From JBIIUJ01 sp044340025 (GTDB taxonomy: Bacteria; Pseudomonadota; Alphaproteobacteria; Caulobacterales; Aquidulcibacteraceae): a stretch of DNA of 28,241 nt. Both the position numbers and the translations under genes were made by a program. Below the pieces are notes generated by a model that saw only the letters and a list, made by a program, of their open reading frames with translations, did no database searches and was not told where the DNA came from. Of this stretch, positions 7,041-15,000 are shown piece by piece. The first letter of the stretch is position 1. Every line of letters begins with the position of its first letter. The stretch lies in the NCBI GenBank assembly GCA_044340025.1, contig JBIIUJ010000018.1, positions 1-28,241 on the forward strand. Direction: 5' to 3'.

Positions 7041-8173
7041 TGGCGCGCAAACGCTGGATCAGTCTTGCGCTCGCTGGGCTGGCCGGGGTGGGCGGCCTGA
7101 CCGCCTATCTCATGCGCGACAATCTGTTCCGCGAGATCACCAAGCCGCCCGATCCATTTCAGGTGGCGCGCCCGCCGCCGGCCCCGGATCATGATGCGGC
7201 GTCGGCCTGGGCGCTGCGTCCGCCCGCGCCAGACGCTGCGCCGGAAGGGGTGGACGTCTTCTTCCTAGGCCCCACCACGTTTTTCGAGAATGGCGCCTGG
7301 AACGCGCCGTTTGACGATCCAGCCGCGCTCGCCCGGCTGCGCCGCGATGTGATCCCCAATCACGTAGCACCCTTCCAGGCCGCCGGCCCGGTGCATCTGC
7401 CGCTGATCCGGCAGGCGACCCTGTTTGCCTCGCTGTCGCACCGGGAGGATGCGCGCGACGCGCTTGCCTTCGCCTATGCCGATGCGGAGGGCGCGTTTGA
7501 AGCGTTCTGGCGCGCGCGTGCGCCCGGGCGTGGCGTCATCCTGGCGGGGCAAGGGCAGGGCGGCTTGCATCTCATCCGCCTCCTGCATGCGCGCAAGACC
7601 GACCCTGCGTTCCGCGAGGCGCTGGTGGCGGCCTATGTGCTGCAGCAGGCCACGCCCGAAGCGGGCGCTTTCCCGCCGCCTTGCGCCGCGCCGGACGCCA
7701 CCGCCTGCCTTGTCAGCTTCAACACCGTCGACGCCGGGGATGATCGCGGCCAGTGGCTGCTGCGGGAACGCTCGGTTGTCTGGAATGCGCGCGGCAGCGT
7801 GGAGGGCCTCGCCGACCGCCCGATCGTCTGCGTCAATCCCCTCACAGGGGCCTCGACAGAGCCTGATGCGGACCCGAGAGCCGATCTCGGTGCAGCGGCC
7901 GCCAGCGGCCTGGAGCCCGGCATGCGCCCGCCGTTTCTGCCCGCCGCCACCGGCGCGCGCTGCGTGGAGGGAGCGCTCATCGTGGAGGTGAACCGCCCGG
8001 CGCCGCTGATGCGGCCGGTCTTCACCCTTGGCGCGCGCTATCTCACGCCGCGATACAATCTCTTCTGGGCCAATCTGGAGCGCGACGCACAGGCACGCGC
8101 GGCCGCCTGGCGCGCGGCGCGGGGCTCTATTCCCCCGCCGCCGCCGCGCGATGCTCCAGGTCGTATTCCTTGA
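7040..8173 (+). CDS. DUF3089 alpha/beta-hydrolase-like protein lacking the nucleophile serine
   Basis: A 377-residue protein of the DUF3089 family, an alpha/beta-hydrolase-fold group. It has an N-terminal hydrophobic anchor at residues 8-24, suggesting inner-membrane attachment or export. Family landmarks are VDVFFLGPTTFFENGAWNAP at 71-90 (members usually have DVFxxHPTT), RQATLFASL, GRGVILAG at 163-170, and VCVNPLTG. The nucleophile elbow, normally GHSQG, reads GQGQG at 170-174, so the expected serine is glycine 172 and the preceding histidine is glutamine. The His in the first motif is also Gly. The protein is therefore probably non-hydrolytic or uses another chemistry. It is coupled to the DUF6285 gene (TGATG), and its last 47 bases overlap the convergent regulator gene. 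Confidence 0.82.
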   Translation: MARKRWISLALAGLAGVGGLTAYLMRDNLFREITKPPDPFQVARPPPAPDHDAASAWALRPPAPDAAPEGVDVFFLGPTTFFENGAWNAPFDDPAALARLRRDVIPNHVAPFQAAGPVHLPLIRQATLFASLSHREDARDALAFAYADAEGAFEAFWRARAPGRGVILAGQGQGGLHLIRLLHARKTDPAFREALVAAYVLQQATPEAGAFPPPCAAPDATACLVSFNTVDAGDDRGQWLLRERSVVWNARGSVEGLADRPIVCVNPLTGASTEPDADPRADLGAAAASGLEPGMRPPFLPAATGARCVEGALIVEVNRPAPLMRPVFTLGARYLTPRYNLFWANLERDAQARAAAWRAARGSIPPPPPRDAPGRIP

Positions 8174-9611
8174 GCTTGCGATAGAGTGTCGAGCGCCCGA
8201 TCCCGAGCCGGCGGGCCACCTCGGTCATGTGGCCGGGATAGATCGACAAAGCAAAATCAATGAGATCGCGCTCGATCTGCTCAAGCGTTCTGAGGTGGCC
8301 AGCGCCATCGAGGATCGCCACGCCGCGCGCGGTGTCCTCGCCAAGCGCTGAGGCGTCGTTGGCGGGGGCATGCTCGCGCGCAGGGGGAACGCCAGGGTCG
8401 TTGGCGGGCTCCGGGGTGAGGGCGGGTGCGGCAAGGCGCGGCTTCAGGCCGGAAAGCTGCGGGAAGTCTTCCGGCTGAAGAAACTCCCCGTCGGCCAGAA
8501 CCACGGCGCGAAACACCATGTTTTCAAGCTGGCGCACATTGCCCGGCCACTCATAGGCCTGGATCAGGCCAAGCGTTTCAGGCGCGGCGCCCAACACGGC
8601 CTTGCTTTCCTCCGCATTGAAGCGGGCGATGAAATGCCCGACGAGGGCGGGGATATCTTCCGTGCGCTCACGCAGCGGGGGCGCATCGACGGGAAAGACG
8701 TTCAGGCGGTAATAGAGGTCCTCGCGGAAGCGCCCTTCGGCGACCAGCTTGGCGAGATCCTTGTTGGTCGCTGCGATGATGCGCACGTCCACCCGGGTGG
8801 GCCGGCGCGAGCCGACGGCGTCGACTTCGCCTTCCTGGAGCGCGCGCAGCAGCTTGACCTGGATGTCGAGCGGCAGTTCGCCGACCTCGTCGAGGAAGAG
8901 GGTGCCTTGATCGGCCTCCACGAACTTGCCGAGATGTTTGTCGACGGCGCCGGTGAAGGCGCCTTTCTCGTGCCCGAACAGGATGCTCTCGACCAGATTT
9001 TCCGGGATGGCGCCGCAATTGACCGCCACGATCGGCTTGCCGGCGCGGTCGCTCTCGCCATGGATGGCGCGCGCGATCAGCTCCTTGCCGACCCCGCTCT
9101 CGCCCAGAATCAGCACCGGGATGGTGGAGGTGGCCGCCCGTTGGCCGAGCCTGACCACCTGCCGCATGGCCGGCGCGCCGGCCACCATGTCGGCGAACGT
9201 GAGGGTGCCGGCGGCCTTTTTCTTGAGCCGCTTCACCTCGCCCTGAAGATCGCCCACTTTCAGCGCATTGCGGATGGAGACGAGCACGCGTTCGGGGCTC
9301 GCCGGCTTGACGAAGAAGTCGTTGGCGCCGGCCTGCATCGCCTGCACCACGGTGTCGATCCCGCCGGACGCGGTAAGCACGATGACTGGCAGGTCCGGGC
9401 GCGTGCGGCGGATTTCCTTCAGGGCGTCGTGACCGTTCATGCCCGGCATCACGAGGTCCAGCAGCACGACATCGACATCGCCGGTCGCACGATCCACCGC
9501 CTGGGCGCCGTCTTCGGCGGTCTTGGTGAGGAAGCCCTGCTTCTCCACCGCCGCCTGAAGAAGCCTGCGCTGCGCCGGATCGTCATCGACGATCAGAACC
9601 GTCTTGCCCAT
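8127..9611 (-). CDS. Sigma-54-dependent response regulator (NtrC family, TacA-like)
   Basis: A 494-residue enhancer-binding protein in three parts. The receiver domain (1-120) has the acidic pair D10/D11, phospho-acceptor D52 in LLDLVMPG and K102 in FFVKPAS. The AAA+ domain (about 140-375) has Walker A GESGVGKE at 170-177, the sigma-54-contacting GAFTGA at 217-222 and Walker B GTLFLDEVGELP near 236-247. The Fis-type DNA-binding helix-turn-helix lies near the end (MTEVARRLGIGRSTLYRKL). Once phosphorylated it would activate sigma-54 promoters. Domain order, length and the N-terminal wording recall TacA, the Caulobacter regulator of stalk genes; that orthology is a guess. The ATG at 9611 follows AAGGTGG. 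The frame stays open another 216 codons upstream, but that part overlaps the divergent gene and looks non-coding. No histidine kinase lies nearby. Confidence 0.9.
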   Translation of the reverse strand: MGKTVLIVDDDPAQRRLLQAAVEKQGFLTKTAEDGAQAVDRATGDVDVVLLDLVMPGMNGHDALKEIRRTRPDLPVIVLTASGGIDTVVQAMQAGANDFFVKPASPERVLVSIRNALKVGDLQGEVKRLKKKAAGTLTFADMVAGAPAMRQVVRLGQRAATSTIPVLILGESGVGKELIARAIHGESDRAGKPIVAVNCGAIPENLVESILFGHEKGAFTGAVDKHLGKFVEADQGTLFLDEVGELPLDIQVKLLRALQEGEVDAVGSRRPTRVDVRIIAATNKDLAKLVAEGRFREDLYYRLNVFPVDAPPLRERTEDIPALVGHFIARFNAEESKAVLGAAPETLGLIQAYEWPGNVRQLENMVFRAVVLADGEFLQPEDFPQLSGLKPRLAAPALTPEPANDPGVPPAREHAPANDASALGEDTARGVAILDGAGHLRTLEQIERDLIDFALSIYPGHMTEVARRLGIGRSTLYRKLKEYDLEHRAAAAGE

Positions 9612-9701
9612 ATCACCACCACCTTGTTGTCGCGCCGCCGGTGTTCCGGCTGGCGTTGTTGGGCGCACTGATGCACGAGGGCCGTAAAGGTCTGGTTTAA
9701 A

Positions 9702-10727
9702 ATGGGACAGGTTTCGCCTCTGGGGGGAGTTTCGCGCTGGGCGCGCCGGCTTCTCCCCCTCCCGCAGCGCGCGCCATCGGCCGGCCGGGCCGCCCTGCGC
9801 TGGCTTGACGCCGGCCCCGTGGGTTCGCAGCCCCTGTGCGCCTCGGCGGTTCTGCGCCCGGCATTCGCCGCCAGGGCGCCCAACGCTGCGGCAGGCGGCG
9901 ACGTAACTGGCGCCGGCGCCGGCGTTTCGCCCGCCTTGTGGGCTGGGTTCAGCGCGGTGGCGGGGCGCCGCGCGCCCGGTCTTTCCGCGCAAGTGCGCTC
10001 CGGGATGCAGCGTCCGGCCGTTCCGGATTTCTCCTGGCGCGCAGCTCAGGCCGATGCGCTTGCCGCTCTGGGCCTGCTGCATCCACAGCTGGAAGATCGC
10101 GCGCGGGCTCTGCTTCTGGCCGGCCGTGTGGATGGCGCGCCACGCGTGGGAAAACCCGCCCAACCCTTCAGCCTGCCCACGCCGGACGGCCCGGTGGTGA
10201 GCCTGTGGTGGGCGGGGGATGGCGCAAGTGCGGCGACCCTCGCCCATGAACTCGGCCACGCCAGCGCGCAGGCGCAGCGATCCGGCCCGGCGCCGTGCCG
10301 CGCTCTAGACGAGGTGTTCGCCCTGATGACCGAGATGGCGTTCCACGCCCATCGGGCCGGCGCCGCGGGCGCACAGGCGCACCGCGCGCAGCATGCGTTC
10401 GACTTCCTGATCCGCCAGACGGCCGCCGCCTGGGCGGAAGAGGGGCGCGACTGGCCGGCTGCGTTTGCCCGCGCCGCGCCGCATCTGCCCCCGTGCCGGC
10501 CGCCGGCGCAGCGCCCCGGAGAGGCGCGCGCCTATGCTCTGGCCGCCGCGATCGCCTTCGTGCTTGCGCCACGCGTTCTTGGGGGCGGACGTATGGCCCG
10601 CGCGACCTATCTTGACGCCGTGATGCATGCCCAGACCCTTGAAGACCTTTTGGCCGCCTTCGACCTGACCCGTGGCGAAGCCCTGTTCGAGGCTGCTTTC
10701 GATGCCGCCGTGGGCTTTTCGCGATGA
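9702..10727 (+). CDS. Short M3-like (oligoendopeptidase F-type) zinc metallopeptidase
   Basis: A 341-residue protein whose C-terminal half resembles the catalytic core of M3 peptidases. The zinc site is TLAHELGH, with HELGH at residues 182-186, and a likely third ligand E204 lies in the following helix (LDEVFALMTE; E211 is the alternative). The preceding strand PDGPVVSLWWAGDG fits the M3 strand before the active helix. Typical M3 enzymes have about 550-700 residues, with the HExxH near residue 400. Here only about 180 residues precede it, and the first 70 or so are Ala/Pro/Gly-rich. It is therefore either a mini-peptidase or a shortened, diverged copy. AAAGG at 9686-9690 supports the ATG at 9702. 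Its stop overlaps the next start (ATGA), coupling it to the ABC1 kinase. Confidence 0.68.
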   Translation: MGQVSPLGGVSRWARRLLPLPQRAPSAGRAALRWLDAGPVGSQPLCASAVLRPAFAARAPNAAAGGDVTGAGAGVSPALWAGFSAVAGRRAPGLSAQVRSGMQRPAVPDFSWRAAQADALAALGLLHPQLEDRARALLLAGRVDGAPRVGKPAQPFSLPTPDGPVVSLWWAGDGASAATLAHELGHASAQAQRSGPAPCRALDEVFALMTEMAFHAHRAGAAGAQAHRAQHAFDFLIRQTAAAWAEEGRDWPAAFARAAPHLPPCRPPAQRPGEARAYALAAAIAFVLAPRVLGGGRMARATYLDAVMHAQTLEDLLAAFDLTRGEALFEAAFDAAVGFSR

Positions 10728-12085
10728 CGGACGCTGATGATCCCGAGCGCGATCGGCTCACGGGCCGGTTGCGGCGCGTGGCGACGGTTGGGGCCAATGC
10801 GGGGGCGGCTGCGCTCGCCTTCGGCCAGCAGGCGCTGTTTGGCGGCGAGGAAGCAGGCCGGCGGATCGCAGCAGCGGTCAAAGCCGCGCTCGGGCGCACC
10901 AAAGGTCCGCTCATGAAGGTTGCGCAGATGATGGCGACCATTCCGGACTTTCTGCCCCCGGAATATGCCGCCGAGCTTGCAGCGCTTCAGTCGAATGCGC
11001 CGGCCATGGGCTGGCCGTTCGTGAAGCGCCGGATGCGGGCCGAACTCGGCGAGGGCTGGGAAGCGCGCTTTGCCCGGTTCGAACGCGAAGCCTGCGCAGC
11101 GGCCTCGCTTGGCCAGGTGCATGCCGCCCAGCTGCCAGACGGGCGGCGTGTCGCCTGCAAGCTGCAATATCCCGATATGGCGAGCGCGGTGGAAAGCGAT
11201 GTGGCTCAGCTCAACGCCATTTTCGGCCTGGTCAAGAGCTTTGGCCGCGCGGTCGATCCCACTGAAATGGGCGGCGAGATCGCAGACCGGCTCCGGGAAG
11301 AGCTCGATTATGAACGCGAAGCCAAGCACATGCGGCTTTATGCGGATATCCTGTCTCATCGCTCCGACATTCGCCTGCCCCAGCCGGTGGAGGGGCTGTG
11401 CACCCGCCGCCTCCTGACCATGACCTGGCTCGACGGCGCGCCGCTTCTGTCCTTCTGCGACGCCGATCAGGCTGCTCGCAACCGGATCGCGGAGATGCTG
11501 TTTGCAGCCTGGTGGGCGCCGATGACCCAGGCGGGCGTGATCCACGGCGATCCGCATCTGGGCAATTACAGCTTTGCAGACGGCGCCTCGGCGCTGAACC
11601 TGCTCGACTTCGGCTGCGTGCGCATCTTTCCGCCGGCCTTTGTGGAAGGGGTTGTGAACCTCTATCGCGCGCTGCGCGCCAACGATCACGAAGCCAGCGC
11701 GGAAGCCTATCGCGCCTGGGGGTTTGGGGATCTCTCGCGCGAGCTGGTGGATGTTCTCAATCTCTGGGCGCGCTTCATCTATAGCCCGATGCTGGAAGAT
11801 CGGGTGCGCTCGGTCGCCGACGGGGTGAAGCCTGGCGAATACGGCCGGCGCGAAGCGTTTGCAGTGAAAAAGGAGCTCGATCGGCTAGGCCCTGTGAAGG
11901 TACCGCGCGAGTTCGTGTTCATGGACCGCGCCGCCATCGGTCTGGGCGCGGCTTTCCTGCATCTGGGCGCGGAGCTGAACTTTCATGCCCTGTTCGAGGC
12001 CTCGCTGGACGGCTTCTCGCGCGAGGGGCTTGCCGCGCGGCAGGCCAGCGCGCTCGCCAGCGCGGGGCTGGATCACGCCGCCTAG
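10724..12085 (+). CDS. ABC1/AarF (UbiB-like) atypical protein kinase family protein
   Basis: A 453-residue member of the ABC1/AarF/UbiB/ADCK family, atypical kinases linked to isoprenoid-lipid (ubiquinone) biosynthesis or lipid homeostasis. Motifs in order: KVAQ at 65-68 (the family's KxGQ with Ala for Gly), the AASLGQVH loop at 126-133, lysine K146 in VACKLQ, ELDYEREA at 193-200, the catalytic HGDPHLGN at 274-281, and DFG at 295-297. Unlike UbiB itself I see no clear C-terminal pair of membrane helices, so it may be a soluble ADCK-like protein. It is coupled to the M3-like gene by a four-base overlap. Its TAG stop lies in a CTAG shared with the stop of the convergent ccoS gene. Confidence 0.9.
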   Translation: MTDADDPERDRLTGRLRRVATVGANAGAAALAFGQQALFGGEEAGRRIAAAVKAALGRTKGPLMKVAQMMATIPDFLPPEYAAELAALQSNAPAMGWPFVKRRMRAELGEGWEARFARFEREACAAASLGQVHAAQLPDGRRVACKLQYPDMASAVESDVAQLNAIFGLVKSFGRAVDPTEMGGEIADRLREELDYEREAKHMRLYADILSHRSDIRLPQPVEGLCTRRLLTMTWLDGAPLLSFCDADQAARNRIAEMLFAAWWAPMTQAGVIHGDPHLGNYSFADGASALNLLDFGCVRIFPPAFVEGVVNLYRALRANDHEASAEAYRAWGFGDLSRELVDVLNLWARFIYSPMLEDRVRSVADGVKPGEYGRREAFAVKKELDRLGPVKVPREFVFMDRAAIGLGAAFLHLGAELNFHALFEASLDGFSREGLAARQASALASAGLDHAA

Positions 12086-12234
12086 AGCGGCCTGTCCTCG
12101 GTCTCCATCAGGATGCGGTGCGCGGCGCCGTCCATATCCTCATACTGGCGATGTTTCATCGTCCAGAAGAAGGCCCAGAGGCCAGCCAGACCCATCACGA
12201 TCGTGATCGGGATCAGGAAGATCATGCCGTCCAT
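12082..12234 (-). CDS. ccoS: cbb3-type oxidase assembly protein CcoS
   Basis: A 50-residue single-pass membrane protein, read directly from the minus strand: MDGMIFLIPITIVMG, then LAGLWAFFW, then KHRQYEDMDGAAHRIL. Both the length and the pattern (hydrophobic helix, W-x-F-F-W, then a QYED-type acidic stretch) are typical of CcoS. The family is needed for insertion of haem or copper cofactors into the catalytic subunit of cbb3 oxidase. Its ATG overlaps the TGA of ccoI by one base (TGATG). Its stop overlaps the stop of the convergent ABC1 kinase gene. Confidence 0.92.
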   Translation of the reverse strand: MDGMIFLIPITIVMGLAGLWAFFWTMKHRQYEDMDGAAHRILMETEDRPL

Positions 12235-14477
12235 CAGGCGGCTCCTTTCTTCATCAGACGCATGGCGTTGAGCATCACCACGATCGAGGAGGCCGACATC
12301 GCCACCGCCGCGATCAGCGGCGTGACGAGGCCCGCCATGGCGATGGGCGTGGCCACGACATTATAGAGGGCGGAAAACCAGAAGTTTTCCTCCACGCGCT
12401 TGCGGGCAAGCCGTGCGACGTCGATCGCCTCGCTCACCACGGCGAGCTTTTCGCCCTGAAAGACGAGATCGGCGGCCGACTGGCTGGCGTCTGCGGCGGC
12501 GCCAGGCGCCATGGACACCGACGCTGCGGCAAGCGCCGGCGCATCATTCAGGCCATCGCCGATCATCAGCACGCTGCGGCCCTGGGCGGCGCGCGCCTGC
12601 AGAGCCGAGACCTTGTCGGCCGGGCTGAGTTCGCCCTTGGCCTCGGTGATGCCGGCGGCGGCGGCGGCTGTGCGGACCGCTGCGGCGCGATCGCCGGAAA
12701 GCGCCTCGCTGGACAGGCCGCGATCGCGCAGCGCGGCCACCGTCCGGGCTGCATCGCTCCGCAGCGCATCGGTGAATGCAAACCGCACCGGCGCTTGCCC
12801 CTCGATCCGGAACCAGAGCTCGGTCTCCTCCGATGCCGCATCCCCGACGCCGACCCAGCTTGCCCGGCCAAGGCGGGCGCGCCGACCGCCCAAAGCGGCT
12901 TCAACCCCGAAGCCCGGCGTCTCGCGCGCATCGGGCGCAGCAGGGCCAGGGCCTGCCGCCCGAGCGATCACGCGCGCGAGTGGATGGCGTGAGGCGCGCG
13001 CAAGGCTTGCGGCGGCCGCCAGAGCATCGGGATCGATCGTGTCTGCATCGCGCAGCTTCGGGCGGCCTTCGGTAAGCACGCCGGTCTTGTCGAACGCGAC
13101 GTGATCGACGCGGGCGAGCTTCTCCAGCGCATCGCCCGATTTCACCAGCACGCCCTGCCGGAACAGGCGGCCGGTCGCCACCACCTGCACGGCCGGCACC
13201 GCGAGCCCCAGCGCGCAGGGGCAGGTGATGATCAGCACGGCGGCGGCGTTCAGAATGGCGATGCGGGCGTCTGCGCCGGCCAGCAGCCAGCCGATCAGCG
13301 TCAGCAGCGCCGCCCCGTGCACGATCGGCACATAGAGGGCGGCGGCCTTGTCGGCCAGGCGGACGTAATGGCTCCTGGATTGTTCGCCAGCCTCCACCAT
13401 CCGCGCGATTTCGGCCAGGAAGCTGTCGTCGCTTGCCGCGGTGGCGCGCAGCACCATCCGGCCTGACAGGTTCACCGCCCCGGCGCGCACGCGCGCGCCA
13501 GGCGCCAGGGCCTCGGGCCGCGTCTCGCCGGTGAGCAGGGAAATGTCGGCTTCGCTTGCACCCTCCTCCACCACGCTGTCCACCGGGATGCGGTCGCCGG
13601 GCAGGACCACGATCTGGTCGCCGGGCAACAGCTCGCGGGTGGGAACCGATACTGTCTCGCCGCTGGGCAGCAGCCGGGCCGCCGTCACCGCCTGCAGCGC
13701 CAACAGATCACGGGCGGCAGCGCGGGCCTTCTGGCGCAGCCGGTGATCGAGGTAACGCCCGATCAGCAACAGGAACAGCAGCGTGACCACCGCCTCGTAA
13801 TAGACATGCGGCCCATCGAGCAGCGTTTCCGAAACCGACACGCCAGCCGCCAGAAGCACGCCAAGCGAGATCGGCACGTCCATATTGGCCTTGCCCTTCC
13901 TCAGCGCGGCCCAGGCCGAAAGAAAGAAAGGCCGCCCCGCATAGGCGCCAGCGGGCAAAGCGATCGCCGCGCTGATCCAATGGAACATGGTGCGCGTGGC
14001 GGGCTCCAGCTCCTGACCGGCGCCCGCCCAGAGCGGGATCGAGAACATCATCACGTTCATCGAGGCGAAGGCCGCCACCACCAGACAGGCAAGCAGGCGC
14101 TTGCCTTCGCGGTCTTCCTCCGCGCGCGCATCGACGGGATCGAACGGCGCTGCGGTGTAGCCCAGATCAGTGATCGTCTGCACGATACTGCGCGGACTTG
14201 GGCCGTCAGCGGACCAAACTGCATGAAACCGGCCGGTGGAGAGGTTCAACCGGGCCTCCCGCATGCCGGGAAGTGCGGCAACAGCGCCCTCGATCCGGCG
14301 CATGCAGCCCGCGCACCGCGCACCGCGCACCAGTAGATCGATCTCCAGCGCGCCGCCGCCGCCGGGGACAGACCGCACGAATGCGGTGGGATCTGCCGCC
14401 GTCGTGTCCAGCGCTGGCGGCTCCTGCGTGGTGGGACAACCTCGGGCAGGCTGTAGGTCCAGCGCCAGCGCCGTCAT
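12234..14477 (-). CDS. ccoI: Copper-exporting P1B-type ATPase CcoI/FixI for cbb3 oxidase maturation
   Basis: A 747-residue heavy-metal P-type ATPase that delivers copper across the inner membrane for assembly of the CuB centre of cbb3 oxidase. An N-terminal heavy-metal-associated domain carries CAGC (CxxC) near residues 56-59. The membrane metal site CPC, in CPCALGLAVP, lies near 418. The phosphorylation site is DKTG with D463. An HP motif (SRHPLARV) follows, and the hinge MIGDGLNDAP lies near 637. About 45 residues precede the metal-binding domain and include an extra Cys. The start overlaps the ccoH stop by four bases (ATGA). Position between ccoH and ccoS distinguishes it from a housekeeping CopA. 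Confidence 0.95.
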   Translation of the reverse strand: MTALALDLQPARGCPTTQEPPALDTTAADPTAFVRSVPGGGGALEIDLLVRGARCAGCMRRIEGAVAALPGMREARLNLSTGRFHAVWSADGPSPRSIVQTITDLGYTAAPFDPVDARAEEDREGKRLLACLVVAAFASMNVMMFSIPLWAGAGQELEPATRTMFHWISAAIALPAGAYAGRPFFLSAWAALRKGKANMDVPISLGVLLAAGVSVSETLLDGPHVYYEAVVTLLFLLLIGRYLDHRLRQKARAAARDLLALQAVTAARLLPSGETVSVPTRELLPGDQIVVLPGDRIPVDSVVEEGASEADISLLTGETRPEALAPGARVRAGAVNLSGRMVLRATAASDDSFLAEIARMVEAGEQSRSHYVRLADKAAALYVPIVHGAALLTLIGWLLAGADARIAILNAAAVLIITCPCALGLAVPAVQVVATGRLFRQGVLVKSGDALEKLARVDHVAFDKTGVLTEGRPKLRDADTIDPDALAAAASLARASRHPLARVIARAAGPGPAAPDARETPGFGVEAALGGRRARLGRASWVGVGDAASEETELWFRIEGQAPVRFAFTDALRSDAARTVAALRDRGLSSEALSGDRAAAVRTAAAAAGITEAKGELSPADKVSALQARAAQGRSVLMIGDGLNDAPALAAASVSMAPGAAADASQSAADLVFQGEKLAVVSEAIDVARLARKRVEENFWFSALYNVVATPIAMAGLVTPLIAAVAMSASSIVVMLNAMRLMKKGAA

Positions 14478-14980
14478 GGGACGATGATCCGCCGGGAGGC
14501 CGAAAAGGTCGCCTGATCGGCATGGGCGGTGATCTCAACGTCCCAGGCGCCGGGGGCCACATCCGCGACGGGGGCGGCATAGAGGCCGGGCTCGCCGGTT
14601 GGCCGAAACACCAGGCGCTGGTCGCTTGTGCCGACCGCCGGCCGGCCCACCCGGCCGATCACGTTTGCCCCGCTGATTGCTGCGCCATTGCGATCCACGA
14701 GACGGGTGACAACGCGCGCCTGCGCGCCCACGCGCTCGATCGCCAGGCCTGCGCGCCAGCCAAGCGAGGCTTCGATCTCGCGCGCACTGATCTGATCGTT
14801 GAACTTCAGCCCTTGAACATAGGCGCGGGGCGCGACTTCGCCGGAAAAGCTCGACAGCGCGAGCTTGATGAAGAGCACGTTGACGCCAATCGTCACGCCG
14901 AAGAACACAAGCAGGCTGATGAGCACCAGCCGACCGGTGACGCGAAACTCGCGGCGCGGCGTTTCTTGAGCGATTGTCAT
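14474..14980 (-). CDS. ccoH: cbb3 oxidase maturation protein CcoH (FixH)
   Basis: A 168-residue protein with one N-terminal membrane helix (about residues 15-40) and a periplasmic beta-rich domain, as in FixH/CcoH. The family forms part of the cbb3 assembly or stability machinery and interacts with oxidase subunits or the CcoI transporter. Family-typical features are the FNDQISAREIEASLGW stretch after the helix and the C-terminal pattern of an Ig-like fold. It lies 20 bases after ccoG and overlaps ccoI by four bases, consistent with one ccoGHIS transcript. Confidence 0.92.
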   Translation of the reverse strand: MTIAQETPRREFRVTGRLVLISLLVFFGVTIGVNVLFIKLALSSFSGEVAPRAYVQGLKFNDQISAREIEASLGWRAGLAIERVGAQARVVTRLVDRNGAAISGANVIGRVGRPAVGTSDQRLVFRPTGEPGLYAAPVADVAPGAWDVEITAHADQATFSASRRIIVP

Positions 14981-15000
14981 GCAGCAGGCTCCCAGCGCAT

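Noticed and set aside
9637..9650. GCCGG-TGTT-CCGGC repeat in the regulator/peptidase intergenic space
   Set aside because: Only five base pairs; insufficient to call an operator or terminator.
9612..10259. A 216-codon N-terminal extension of the sigma-54 regulator
   Set aside because: It overlaps the divergent peptidase-like gene, while MGKTVLIVDDD at 9611 is a standard receiver-domain start with a ribosome-binding site.
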